A stretch of DNA of 16,617 bases from an uncultured Eubacteriales bacterium (GCA_934444485.1 CAKSCN010000037.1:1-16617); one strand, 5' to 3'; numbered from the stretch's first letter, positions 1-8,595 are shown. Translations and numbers: made by a program. The notes: generated from the letters alone by a model not told the origin.

Positions 1-270
1 ATTTACCGCAAAACCTGCCTCTTTGGTAAAGTCAAGATTATCCTTTTCCCTGAGCGGATTTTTGAGCTGAACACCGCCTGTGGGATTATCCTTCTTTCCG
101 GTTTCGCCGTTATCTCCGCTCTCACCGCCCGTCGCATTGCCGTTTTCGTCACCGGACTCAACAGGGTTTGTTTCGCTGTTGTCGGGGAGAGTTACAATCG
201 GCGTGCAGGACGTGAGAAGTGCCGCCGCAAGAAGAAGCGATAATGCCTTTGCCTTTGTCGTAATTTTCAT
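1..270 (-). CDS. Putative lipoprotein, N-terminal part (runs off window)
   Basis: The first 90 codons are present; the rest lies beyond the window edge. The start is the ATG at 270, preceded by GGAGG six bases upstream. Residues 1-22 form a lipoprotein signal: basic N-terminus (K2, K6, K8), hydrophobic core LSLLLAAALL, and lipobox L-T-S-C with the lipidated Cys at 22. Export and anchoring to the outer face of the membrane are therefore likely. Residues 30-65 are a low-complexity linker rich in Gly, Asp, Asn and Glu. The visible part ends with NPLREKDNLDFTKEAGFAVN, which vaguely recalls the N-terminus of DUF4367-type extracellular domains; this is a weak impression only. It is last in the run after rplI, with 89 bases between them, and may be co-transcribed. 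Function unknown. Confidence 0.8.
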   Translation of the reverse strand, partial: MKITTKAKALSLLLAAALLTSCTPIVTLPDNSETNPVESGDENGNATGGESGDNGETGKKDNPTGGVQLKNPLREKDNLDFTKEAGFAVN

Positions 271-307
271 ATTGTCGTCCTCCGTTGTGCGTCGTTCGTG
301 ACTTCGC

Positions 308-336
308 ACCTTTTATGTTGTATGTCGTGAAAAGGT
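308..336. repeat. Short inverted repeat between rplI and the lipoprotein gene
   Basis: Seven-base arms (acctttt at 308-314, aaaaggt at 330-336) are separated by 15 bases. No T-run follows in the direction of transcription, so it is not a convincing terminator. It could be a weak mRNA processing or stability hairpin. The gap 271-359 otherwise holds only the ribosome binding site of the lipoprotein gene. Confidence 0.3.
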
Positions 337-359
337 AGCGATTTGTTCCGTTTTGAACT

Positions 360-809
360 TTATTCCTTATTTGCGACAACAACGTTGAGCTTGCCCGTAA
401 CGTCGCTGAAAAGCTTTACGTCGAGTGCGTATGTGCCGAACGCCTTTATCGAGCCGTCGAGAGCGATCTTTCTCTTGTCAACCTCGATTCCGGACTGCGC
501 AAGAAGAGCCTCGGCAATTTCCTTCGACGTAACGGAACCGTATATTCTGCCGTCCGCACCGGCGGTTGCATAGATTTTTACAACGATGCCCTCAAGCTTC
601 TTTGCATTCTCCTTTGCCGCCTTTCTGTCCTCTTCGATTCTGCGGAGTCTTGCCTCCTCCTTGCTCTTTACCTCGTTGAGTATCTGGCTTGTAGCCTCTG
701 CGGCAAGCTTTTTGGGGAGAAGAAAGTTTCTTGCATATCCGTCGGATACGTTTACTATCTCGCCCTTTTTACCCTGTCCCTTTACGTCTGCCAAAAGAAG
801 TACTTTCAT
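360..809 (-). CDS. rplI: 50S ribosomal protein L9
   Basis: Component of the large ribosomal subunit that binds 23S rRNA near the L1 stalk and helps maintain reading-frame fidelity. The protein is 149 residues, the usual size. The N-terminal domain (about 1-50) carries the family signature around GYARNFLLPKKLA (24-36). A charged connecting helix (about 41-74) follows. The C-terminal domain (about 75-149) contains GADGRIYGSVTSKEI (84-98). The ATG start has AAAGGA upstream, at a slightly long spacing. It lies 39 bases after gdpP. The order yybS-gdpP-rplI is the conserved Gram-positive arrangement, but in Bacillus the replicative helicase gene comes next. Here a lipoprotein gene follows instead. 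Confidence 0.98.
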   Translation of the reverse strand: MKVLLLADVKGQGKKGEIVNVSDGYARNFLLPKKLAAEATSQILNEVKSKEEARLRRIEEDRKAAKENAKKLEGIVVKIYATAGADGRIYGSVTSKEIAEALLAQSGIEVDKRKIALDGSIKAFGTYALDVKLFSDVTGKLNVVVANKE

Positions 810-848
810 TTCAATAAACCGTCCTTTCAGTATTGTCTGCGCTGTCGG

Positions 849-2864
849 TTATTTCACCGTTACAACGTCATTTTCCATATAGCCGTCAATTGCCTTGCAG
901 AGCTTTGCGTAACCCTCGTCAACCGTCATTTCCTTAAGCTGTGCGCCTGCCGCATCGTAGTGACCGCCGCCGCCGAGAGCTTCGAGGATAAGCTGGACGT
1001 TTACCGTGCCGTTCGACCTTGCGGAAATATGCACGTCGTTTCCTATGGCGCACATCGTGAAGGTCGCACGGGTCTCGGCAATCGACAGAAGTCTGTCCGC
1101 CGCCTTTGCAAGGAGTATCTTATCGGAGAAATTGCTCTCCCCGTAATACTTGGAGATAATGATGTCTTTGCCGTAATACTCGGCGTTTTTCTCGAATTCC
1201 GACTGTCGCTTGAACTCGGTGATGTCGGTCTTGAAAAGCTCGCCTGCCGTCATCGGCTCTGCGCCCTCGCCTCTTAGATAGAGTGCCGCACCGAATGTTC
1301 TGACGCCCGTGTTCTTCGAGAACTGCTTGGTATCGAGAATGAGTCCCGCAAACAGAAGATCCGCTTCAATCTGTGTAAGTGCGCCCGGTTCGCAGATCTG
1401 CTCAAGCATTTCGCACACAAGCTCCGACGCCGACGACGCCGACGGTTCGATGTAGGAAATCTTCGGAGTTATGGCGTACTCGCCGGTTTTTCTGTGGTGG
1501 TCGATAATAACGTTCACCGCCGCATTCTCGTAAACGTCCCTTGCTTCAAACTGAACGGGGTTGTTTACGTCGCAGACTATATTTATCGTGTCTGAACGCA
1601 CCATATCCTGCGCCTCGAGTGCGTCAACGAACATATCGTTGTAGACGTCGCTTCCTCTCATCATCGCAAATATCGGCTTTAGGTTTGCGTCGTTTATATT
1701 GACCACAATCTTAGGCTTCTTGCCGGCAATCATCGCCATTTTCGCAACGCCTATGCACGACGCAATGCAGTCATGGTCGGCAAATCTGTGTCCCTGAATT
1801 ATGACGTTTCCGTCGGAGCGCAAAAGGCGCATAAGCTCGGAGGCGATTATTCTCGAACGTATCTTCGTGCGCTTCTGCACGCTCTTGAATCTGCCGCCGA
1901 AAATCTCCATGCCCTTTTCGGTTTTGAGCACCGCCTGGTCGCCGCCTCTCTGGAGAGCGAGGTCGAGTGCCTGACTTGCCGCCTTTTCCTTTTCGGAGTA
2001 ACTTCCCTTAATGTTGGCGACACCTATCGACGCCGTGAAAGGTATATCGATACCCTCGATGTTTATGCTTCGTATGCTGTCGAGTATCTCAAACTTCGAT
2101 GCGGTGAGATCTTCAAGGTGGCGTTCCTCAAATATGAAAAGGTACTTGTCCTTTTCCGACTCACGCATGATACCGCCGAGAGTGCCGCACCACTTATCGA
2201 GAACTCCGCCTATCATAGCAAGTGCGGTTCTGTACTTATCCTGCACGAACTGCATTGCCTCGGTGAAGTTGTCGATAACGACGTATGCCACGATAACACT
2301 GCTCATCTTCAGCTCGTTTTCCGCTTCGATAAGCTCGCTCTTGTCCTCGAAAATGAGTATGCTGTGACCTGCGCCGAGGTTCCCCATTTTGTGGGCGTCA
2401 ACCTCATATGTGCGTGTTCCGACCGTGAGAAGCATACTGCTTCCGGAGCGCAGAGCCGCTATGGCGTCGTCGGTAAGCTCCGGCGAAATTATGTCGCAAA
2501 CATTCTTGCCGTAGGCGTTGGGCTTTACGTCAACAAGCGCACTTGCGGCTTTGTTGTGCCATATTATCGCTCCGCCGTCCTCGACTATTACCACCGGCGA
2601 CGAAACATTCATTACGAAGTCGAGGGTCATTCCCGAGAGAAGTCCCGACGTTCCCGAGCCTGCCGAAGCGGATTCCTTTCGGATTATCATCACGCACACC
2701 ACCGCATACGCAACCGTGAGAAAAAGTCCCACTCCGAACAAAACTTTATCTCCGCTTATCGCACTAATCAGCGTGAAAGCGGCAAGCACGGCAATTGCGG
2801 CAACCATACCGCCCTTTGACGTGGCAAACGCAAAGCTTTTAAACACGCTTTTGAGCTTTTTCAT
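849..2864 (-). CDS. gdpP: Cyclic-di-AMP phosphodiesterase GdpP (YybT family)
   Basis: Membrane-bound enzyme that hydrolyses the second messenger c-di-AMP to pApA, affecting potassium and osmotic balance and cell-wall stress. The 671 residues match the family length and order. Two membrane segments lie at about 19-38 and 41-62, and a PAS-like sensory domain at about 80-180. A degenerate GGDEF domain without the GGDEF signature spans about 187-315. The DHH phosphoesterase domain covers about 350-515 and DHHA1 about 570-660. Metal-site residues are visible: H359, D363 and D365 in GHRFADHD, D432 in CDVNNP, the DHH triad D455-H456-H457, and D511 in ILDTKQF. The DHHA1 glycine motif GGGGHYDAAG is at 631-640. 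The ATG has AAGGGGAG upstream. It lies 33 bases after yybS. All catalytic positions look intact, so it should be active. Confidence 0.96.
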   Translation of the reverse strand: MKKLKSVFKSFAFATSKGGMVAAIAVLAAFTLISAISGDKVLFGVGLFLTVAYAVVCVMIIRKESASAGSGTSGLLSGMTLDFVMNVSSPVVIVEDGGAIIWHNKAASALVDVKPNAYGKNVCDIISPELTDDAIAALRSGSSMLLTVGTRTYEVDAHKMGNLGAGHSILIFEDKSELIEAENELKMSSVIVAYVVIDNFTEAMQFVQDKYRTALAMIGGVLDKWCGTLGGIMRESEKDKYLFIFEERHLEDLTASKFEILDSIRSINIEGIDIPFTASIGVANIKGSYSEKEKAASQALDLALQRGGDQAVLKTEKGMEIFGGRFKSVQKRTKIRSRIIASELMRLLRSDGNVIIQGHRFADHDCIASCIGVAKMAMIAGKKPKIVVNINDANLKPIFAMMRGSDVYNDMFVDALEAQDMVRSDTINIVCDVNNPVQFEARDVYENAAVNVIIDHHRKTGEYAITPKISYIEPSASSASELVCEMLEQICEPGALTQIEADLLFAGLILDTKQFSKNTGVRTFGAALYLRGEGAEPMTAGELFKTDITEFKRQSEFEKNAEYYGKDIIISKYYGESNFSDKILLAKAADRLLSIAETRATFTMCAIGNDVHISARSNGTVNVQLILEALGGGGHYDAAGAQLKEMTVDEGYAKLCKAIDGYMENDVVTVK

Positions 2865-2897
2865 GTGTGTCTCCCCTTAATGCCGCAGAACGGCACT

Positions 2898-3998
2898 TTA
2901 TTTATCTGCTCTTCCGCCGAAGCCGCCGCCGTATGCTCTCATAGACGCAAGTCCTAATATAACGGCAGTCGGAACCGCAAGCGAATACGCCGCAAGAATA
3001 AGACTTAAGAGTACTATTATCGGAATCGCCGCGCCGCCGAGTCTCGGTTTCAGCAAGAAGTATGCGAATCTGTAGCCGAGAATTATAAATGGCGGTGAAA
3101 GAGCTATCGCAAATTCGGCAGCGCAGACGCTCACCGCTATTCCCGCGCCGAAGAATGCTCCGAACGCAAGCACGGCGATTGCTGCAAGGTACGCCCACTT
3201 TGTCGCCGGCGTCACGGCAAACTCGCTGTCATAGCCGGGCTGTCTTGACGTTATGCGTATGTTCACGACATTTCCGGCAATTCTCTTGGTGACGGTCTCA
3301 TCAAACTCCGGCACTTTCTTCACCTCGAGAACAGGCTTTAGCGCAAATGAGATGAAAAACGCCGTGAAGTAGTACGCAACGTAAATGACCGCCGGCAGGA
3401 GAAGCAGCGTAATTTTGAGTATATCGCCGCCGTAGGTTTTCGCCGCAGCGAGGAAATCCTCCGCACTGATACCGTAATTCTTCGCAAGCACGGCAAAGTC
3501 ATCGCTCTCTGCGAACATCGCCATAACTGCGTTCATCTTTGCAAGGCAGTCGTTCCAAAGTGCCTCGGGAGTCGTGCCTGCCACCTTTACGGCGTAGAGT
3601 ACCGCAAGAACCGCCGACGCAGTAAACATCGCCGCACACACGAACGCCGTTATTCCGACGACCGTGCTTCTGTCAGTCCCCCGAAGAATTGCCGAGCCGA
3701 CGCATATTCCGACAACCGCCGGAGTCACCGCCGTAACCAAAGCGCCCATTCCCGAGGTCGTCGCAAGGAAGAATCCCGGAATAATCGACACAAGCATTGC
3801 CGCCGGCGCCCAAAAGCCGTGTCCCTCGCCGACGAGTATTCCGAACGCAAGTCCTGCTACAATGACAATTATCGGGTCGAGAAGCGTCATAACCGCCGCA
3901 AATGCGCTCTGCGACAAGAGAATCGCACAGCACCTGAGAAGTGCCGCACCTACGCCGACCGAAATAAGCGCTGTGAGTTTTACCGTCTTGTTTTCCAA
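2898..3998 (-). CDS. yybS: YybS-like multi-pass membrane protein (DUF2232)
   Basis: An integral membrane protein of 366 residues with roughly eight hydrophobic segments, at about 9-29, 31-57, 64-80, 85-104, 112-138, 193-220, 268-300 and 323-350. A polar cytoplasmic or extracellular stretch (about 222-265) separates the last segments. The assignment rests mainly on position directly before gdpP and rplI, as for yybS in Bacillus, plus the membrane architecture; I cannot align it here. Its molecular function is not established in any organism I know. The start is a TTG at 3998. It is preceded by GGAG with eight bases between, and the ATG eight bases further upstream is out of frame. The gene begins 20 bases after the topoisomerase stop codon, suggesting co-transcription. 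Confidence 0.78.
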   Translation of the reverse strand: MENKTVKLTALISVGVGAALLRCCAILLSQSAFAAVMTLLDPIIVIVAGLAFGILVGEGHGFWAPAAMLVSIIPGFFLATTSGMGALVTAVTPAVVGICVGSAILRGTDRSTVVGITAFVCAAMFTASAVLAVLYAVKVAGTTPEALWNDCLAKMNAVMAMFAESDDFAVLAKNYGISAEDFLAAAKTYGGDILKITLLLLPAVIYVAYYFTAFFISFALKPVLEVKKVPEFDETVTKRIAGNVVNIRITSRQPGYDSEFAVTPATKWAYLAAIAVLAFGAFFGAGIAVSVCAAEFAIALSPPFIILGYRFAYFLLKPRLGGAAIPIIVLLSLILAAYSLAVPTAVILGLASMRAYGGGFGGRADK

Positions 3999-4018
3999 TT
4001 TATCATCTCCGTTTGCTT

Positions 4019-6286
4019 TTATTCGTCAAACATTTTAACCTGGAGCGCATTTATGTCGTAGTCCTCGAAAAGCGTGCCGGTACTGGGAAGCTTAGTCTTT
4101 CTGTACTTCGAGAATTTCTTCATTTCGTCGCTTCCGTCATCGATAAATTTAACCGCACTTTCTATCTTCTGGCTCTTCTTTATCGTAAACACCGTAACTC
4201 CCGAAGCGGTTCTCGTCGCCTTTGAGGGAAGCTGGTCGGAGTTTATTATGATAACCTTGCCCGACGACGCCTTTATCATGAACTCGCAAACCGGTTCTCT
4301 GCCCTCCTTGGGAGGAACGTACATAATCGCAACCGCCGCCGAATCGCCGCTGTAGGCGTTGGCAAGCTTCTTGCGGTTTGTCTTTGTGGCGTAGCTTGAA
4401 AGCGGTATGCCTATCGCCTTGCCGTTTTCGAAGAAAATTGCGGCAGTTCCCGTGTAATCACGTGTCGGACACATGAGCATTACCCTCTCACCCTCGTCAA
4501 ACGAAAGCTTTGCCGGTATATAGTCGCCGAGTGCGGAGGGTTTTACGGCGTCGAAGTCCTCGGCTTTCGCCTTGTAGACCTGACACTTGTCCGTGAAGAA
4601 CAGCAGATCGCAGTCGCTCATGGTGCTGTACTTCGATGCGATAAAGTCGCCGTCCTTGAGGTTCTGCTCCTCGACCTTTTGAGAAGCCGACTTCGGCGGA
4701 AGAATCTTCTTGAAGTAGCCCTCGTTCGTTATCATGACGTTCACGGGGTACGCCTCCTCGACGGGAGCTTCGTAAACGGGAGCGTCCTCCTCAAAGATGA
4801 GCTGAGTTTTTCTCGGCTTGCCGTACTTTTCCTTTACGTTTTTGAGCTGCTTTGCGATAAGAGCCTTGACCTTTTTCTCGCTTGCAAGGGTCGCTTCTGT
4901 GTCTGCAATATCCTTCTCCAACTTCTCGGTTTCTGCGATACGGTTGAGGATATACTCCTCGTTGAGGTTGCGAAGCTTTATTTCCGCAATGTATTCCGCC
5001 TGTACCTCGTCAATGCCGAAACCTTTCATGAGGTTGGGTATAACCTCTTTCTCGGACTTTGTCTCACGAATTATCTTTATCGCTTTGTCGATATCGAGAA
5101 GAAGCTCTTTAAGACCCATGAGAAGGTGGAGCTTATCCTTCATCTTGCAGAGGTTGAAGTAAAGCTCACGCTTCACGCACTCGCATCTCCACGCCGTCCA
5201 TTCGGTAAGTATATCGGCAACGCCGAGAGTTTTGGGTGTGCCGCCGATGAGGACGTTGAAGTTACACGAAAAGCTGTCCTCGAGAGGCGTGAGACGGAAG
5301 AGCTTGTTCATCACCGCCTCGTGGTTTGCGCTTCGCTTGAGGTCAATCGCAATTTTGAGTCCGTCGAGACCCGTTTCGTCTCTGACGTCGGCGATATCCT
5401 TGAGCTTTCCGCCCTTTACAAGCTCCGCAATTTTATCGATAATCATCTCCGCCTTTGTGGTGTACGGAATCTGCGTTATCTCTATGCAATTCGCCTTTTT
5501 GTCGTAGCTGTACCTCGCTCTTACCTTAAATGAGCCTCTGCCGGTGCGGTAGATTTCCTCCATTTTCTCACGGTTGTAAATGAGAAGTCCGCCGGTCGAA
5601 AAGTCAGGGGCTTTCATTATCTCCAGAAGATCCGCATTCGAATCCTGCATGAGTGCCGTTGCGGCGTCGCACACCTCGCCGAGATTGAACGAGCAGATGT
5701 TGCTTGCCATACCGACGGCGATACCGACATTGGGAGACACGAGTATGTTCGGGAAGCTTGTGGGGAGAAGCACGGGTTCCTTGAGCGTGCTGTCGTAGTT
5801 ATCCACCATATCGACGGCGTCTTTGTCTATGCCTCTGAATATTTCCTCGCAGAAGCCGTCAAGCTTTACCTCGGTGTAACGTGATGCGGCGTAAGAGATG
5901 GTCGAATACTGCTTACCGAACGAACCCTTTGAATCGATGAACGGGTGTAAGAGCGCCTCGTTGCCTCTTGTGAGACGAACCATCGCTTCGTATATTGAAG
6001 AGTCGCCGTGCGGATTGAGCTTCATGACTTCGCCGACAACGGTGTTCGATTTGAGTCTCTGATTGCCCATGAGACCTATTCTCTGCATGGTATAGAGAAT
6101 CTTTCGGTGAGAGGGCTTGAAGCCGTCTATCTCGGGAATTGCTCTCGACACGATAACGCTCATTGCATAGGGCATATAGTTTGTTTCGAGAGTCGCCGTT
6201 ATGGGCTGTTCTGTGACGGCATTGACCGCCTCGGTCATGTCATACTGTTTTATTCTTCCGCTCTTCTTTGGTTTCTTTTCTGCCAT
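4019..6286 (-). CDS. parC: Type IIA topoisomerase A subunit, topoisomerase IV/ParC-like, divergent
   Basis: DNA breakage-rejoining subunit of a type IIA topoisomerase, which acts with a ParE/GyrB-type ATPase to decatenate or relax DNA. In the 755 residues the winged-helix/tower region starts at YMPYAMSVIVSRAIPEIDG (37-55). NPHGDSSIYEAM covers 91-102. The catalytic Tyr is Y137 in ASRYTEV, with R136 before it. Ser96 and Glu100 match the quinolone-contact Ser and Glu of E. coli ParC. A coiled-coil region (about 400-490) is followed by a C-terminal region (about 510-740) with beta-pinwheel-like repeats. I see no GyrA box (QRRGGKG type), so wrapping gyrase activity is unlikely. Several core motifs are divergent, for example SFGKQYSTISYAASRYTE instead of the usual GNFGS form. 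The B subunit is not adjacent. The gene starts 27 bases after ruvB, with only a distant AAGG upstream. Confidence 0.9.
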   Translation of the reverse strand: MAEKKPKKSGRIKQYDMTEAVNAVTEQPITATLETNYMPYAMSVIVSRAIPEIDGFKPSHRKILYTMQRIGLMGNQRLKSNTVVGEVMKLNPHGDSSIYEAMVRLTRGNEALLHPFIDSKGSFGKQYSTISYAASRYTEVKLDGFCEEIFRGIDKDAVDMVDNYDSTLKEPVLLPTSFPNILVSPNVGIAVGMASNICSFNLGEVCDAATALMQDSNADLLEIMKAPDFSTGGLLIYNREKMEEIYRTGRGSFKVRARYSYDKKANCIEITQIPYTTKAEMIIDKIAELVKGGKLKDIADVRDETGLDGLKIAIDLKRSANHEAVMNKLFRLTPLEDSFSCNFNVLIGGTPKTLGVADILTEWTAWRCECVKRELYFNLCKMKDKLHLLMGLKELLLDIDKAIKIIRETKSEKEVIPNLMKGFGIDEVQAEYIAEIKLRNLNEEYILNRIAETEKLEKDIADTEATLASEKKVKALIAKQLKNVKEKYGKPRKTQLIFEEDAPVYEAPVEEAYPVNVMITNEGYFKKILPPKSASQKVEEQNLKDGDFIASKYSTMSDCDLLFFTDKCQVYKAKAEDFDAVKPSALGDYIPAKLSFDEGERVMLMCPTRDYTGTAAIFFENGKAIGIPLSSYATKTNRKKLANAYSGDSAAVAIMYVPPKEGREPVCEFMIKASSGKVIIINSDQLPSKATRTASGVTVFTIKKSQKIESAVKFIDDGSDEMKKFSKYRKTKLPSTGTLFEDYDINALQVKMFDE

Positions 6287-6313
6287 ATCTTATTTCACAT
6301 CGCCTTACTTATA

Positions 6314-7429
6314 TTATTCGTCGTCTTCATCGTCAAACACGGAGGTCTGACCCGCTGTCTTTCCCTTTGCGCTCTGCGGATAGGTTTTCCCGAGGTGGTT
6401 GTACGCACGCTCCGTCGCCATACGTCCTCTCGGAGTTCTGTTTAAAAAGCCGAGCTGCAAAAGGTACGGTTCGTACACGTCCTCGAGAGTTATCGACTCC
6501 TCGCCTATCGTTGCGGCAAGGGTATCGAGTCCGACGGGACCTCCGCCGAAGAAATCTATTATTGCGCCGAGCATACGGCGGTCTATGTTGTCGAGTCCAA
6601 GCTCGTCTATTTCGAGCATTGAGAGTGCGGCGTCCGACATTTCCTTTGTTATAACGCCGTCGCCCTTGACCTGCGCATAGTCACGCACACGTTTGAGAAG
6701 CCTGTTGGCTATTCTCGGAGTTCCCCTCGAACGCTTTGCAATCTCAAGCGCACCGTCGTGCTTTGCGTTTATTCCGAGTATCTCCGCACTTCTCTCGACT
6801 ATGCTTGCAAGCTCTTCGTCCGTGTAAAGCTCGAGTCTCAGAAGATGACCGAAGCGGTCACGGAGCGGAGACGTAAGCTGTCCGGCACGGGTCGTTGCGC
6901 CTATGAGCGTAAAGTGCGGAAGCGGAAGCCTTATGCTTCTCGCCGACGGTCCTTTGCCCATGATTATATCGAGGTTGAAGTCCTCCATTGCCGGGTACAG
7001 TATTTCCTCGACCTGACGGGGAAGACGGTGTATTTCGTCTATGAACAGCACATCGTTCTCCGAGAGGTTCGTGAGAAGTGCCGCAAGGTCGCCCTGCTTT
7101 TCAATTGCGGGTCCCGACGTTATTCTTATATTCACGCCCATTTCGGCGGCTATTATTGCCGAGAGCGTCGTTTTTCCGAGTCCGGGCGGTCCGTGCAGAA
7201 GTATGTGGTCGAGACATTCGCCTCTCATCTTCGCCGCCTCTATCGAAATTATGAGCTTTTCCTTGACCTTATCCTGCCCGACATACTCCGAGAGGGTTTT
7301 GGGTCGGAGAGAAACCTCGTTTTCGGAGTCCTCCTCTATGGCTCTCGACGTGAGCATTCGGCTTTCAAAGTCAAACTCATCCTCGGAAAAACCGCCGTTA
7401 TTCGATTTTTCTTTAGTACTCTTAATCAT
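6314..7429 (-). CDS. ruvB: Holliday junction branch migration ATPase RuvB
   Basis: Hexameric AAA+ motor that, with RuvA, drives branch migration of Holliday junctions during recombinational repair. It has 371 residues against the usual 330-350, owing to a longer N-terminus (about 35 residues before LRPKTLSEYVGQ) and an acidic tail ending DDEDDE. Visible motifs are Walker A GPPGLGKT (80-87), Walker B FIDEIH (129-134), sensor 1 GATTR (177-181) and SPLRDRFG (187-194) with the arginine-finger region. The C-terminal winged helix contains RTPRGR (331-336). The ATG start has AGAAAGG six bases upstream. It begins 23 bases after ruvA and is third in the ruvC-ruvA-ruvB run. Confidence 0.98.
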   Translation of the reverse strand: MIKSTKEKSNNGGFSEDEFDFESRMLTSRAIEEDSENEVSLRPKTLSEYVGQDKVKEKLIISIEAAKMRGECLDHILLHGPPGLGKTTLSAIIAAEMGVNIRITSGPAIEKQGDLAALLTNLSENDVLFIDEIHRLPRQVEEILYPAMEDFNLDIIMGKGPSARSIRLPLPHFTLIGATTRAGQLTSPLRDRFGHLLRLELYTDEELASIVERSAEILGINAKHDGALEIAKRSRGTPRIANRLLKRVRDYAQVKGDGVITKEMSDAALSMLEIDELGLDNIDRRMLGAIIDFFGGGPVGLDTLAATIGEESITLEDVYEPYLLQLGFLNRTPRGRMATERAYNHLGKTYPQSAKGKTAGQTSVFDDEDDE

Positions 7430-7452
7430 CTTTTACCTTTCTGCGTTCGGCG

Positions 7453-8076
7453 TCACTTCATAAGAAGCTTCAGAGCCTCTCTTATAATGCCCTCAACCGT
7501 CGTCGATTTGCACTTTGAAACTGCCTTCGACGCTTCGTTTTTGTTGTAGCCGAGTACGACAAGCGCATCGACCGCCTCGGACTGCACTCCGGTGTTCGGG
7601 AAGCTTGCGGCTGCGAGAATGTCGTCTCCTGCCATATCCATGCCCTTGGCAAGCTTGTCTTTCAGCTCGATTATTATCTTCTGCGCCGTTTTGAGTCCGA
7701 CTCCGGGACTTGCGGAAATTGCCTTTGCGTCTCCCTGCGCCACCGCAAGCACGAGTCTTTCGGCCGACAGTGTGGAAAGTATTGCGACAGCGCCTTTCGG
7801 ACCGACGCCGGAAACCGAGATGAGGCTCTTGAAAAGCTCGCACTCCTCACTGCTTGCAAAGCCGTAAAGCTCGCTTGAGTCCTCACGGACAACGTGGTAG
7901 GTGTATATTTTAACCTTGACTCCCGTCATATTTCCGGACGGGTCAAATGCGTTCTTGCCGAGAAGGTACTCATAGGTCTTTCCGGTAATCGTAACGAGAT
8001 ATCCGACTCCGCCGCAGTCTATGACCGCCTTGTCACGCCACAGCTCGGCAAGAGTTCCGTTCAAATAGTAGTACAA
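7453..8076 (-). CDS. ruvA: Holliday junction DNA-binding protein RuvA
   Basis: Tetrameric protein that holds the four-way junction open and loads RuvB. The 207 residues show the family layout. An N-terminal OB-fold domain (about 1-63) begins YYYLNGTLAEL. Two helix-hairpin-helix motifs follow, SGVGPKGA (89-96) and PGVGLKTAQKI (124-134). After a linker, the C-terminal RuvB-contacting domain (about 164-207) contains SEAVDALVVLGYNKNEASKAV. The OB domain carries a small loop insertion (about 41-53). The start is a TTG at 8076: AAGGA sits about nine bases upstream, and no in-frame ATG lies near it. It lies 27 bases after ruvC. Confidence 0.97.
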   Translation of the reverse strand: MYYYLNGTLAELWRDKAVIDCGGVGYLVTITGKTYEYLLGKNAFDPSGNMTGVKVKIYTYHVVREDSSELYGFASSEECELFKSLISVSGVGPKGAVAILSTLSAERLVLAVAQGDAKAISASPGVGLKTAQKIIIELKDKLAKGMDMAGDDILAAASFPNTGVQSEAVDALVVLGYNKNEASKAVSKCKSTTVEGIIREALKLLMK

Positions 8077-8103
8077 ATCAAAACTTCCTTTCCCGGTGGT
8101 CGG

Positions 8104-8595
8104 TTACTGCAAGCCGAAAAGGATAGAACCTGCGGAGTAACCGTGGCATATTGCGGCTGCGAGAGCGTCGGCGGTATCGTCGGGTTTCGGCACACTGTCA
8201 AGCGACAGCAGCGTTTTCACCATATACTGTATCTGCTTTTTGTCGGCTCTGCCGTAGCCCGTGACCGCCTGCTTTATCTGAAGCGGAGTATACTCGTATA
8301 TCGGCACGCCGTGCTTTTTGAGCGCAAGAAGTATAACTCCCCTTGCCTGGCAGACATTGACTGCGGTTTTTGCGTTGTCGTTGAAAAAAAGCTCCTCTAT
8401 CGACACCGCATCTGGGCAAAACTTCTCGCAAAGTTCGCTTATACCGTCGTATATTTCGGAGAGTCTGTCGGGTACGGCGACGCCTGCCGGAGTCAAAACC
8501 GCACCGTACTCCACCGCACGGAATTTATTCTTGAAGCAGTCCACGACGCCGAAACCCACCGTCGCAAGTCCGGGGTCAATTCCCAATATCAGCAT
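8104..8595 (-). CDS. ruvC: Holliday junction resolvase RuvC
   Basis: Dimeric endonuclease that cuts Holliday junctions symmetrically after RuvAB branch migration. The 163 residues have the RNase H-like fold signature. By position the four acidic catalytic residues are D7 (GIDPGL), E67 (SIEELFF), and D140 and D143 (DDTADAL). The QARG motif (83-86) and TPLQIKQAVTGYGRADKKQ (103-121) are also conserved. The ATG has GAAAGG seven bases upstream. It is the first gene of the long operon and follows a consensus promoter and a leader of about 75 bases. yebC, often found upstream of ruvC, is absent; a toxin-antitoxin module lies there instead. Presence of RuvC favours Clostridia over Bacilli. Confidence 0.98.
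   Translation of the reverse strand: MLILGIDPGLATVGFGVVDCFKNKFRAVEYGAVLTPAGVAVPDRLSEIYDGISELCEKFCPDAVSIEELFFNDNAKTAVNVCQARGVILLALKKHGVPIYEYTPLQIKQAVTGYGRADKKQIQYMVKTLLSLDSVPKPDDTADALAAAICHGYSAGSILFGLQ

Noticed and set aside
1773..2819. Long plus-strand frame (348 codons) opposite gdpP
   Set aside because: It lies wholly inside gdpP on the other strand, has no recognisable domain or ribosome binding site, and its length is explained by the codon bias of the real gene.
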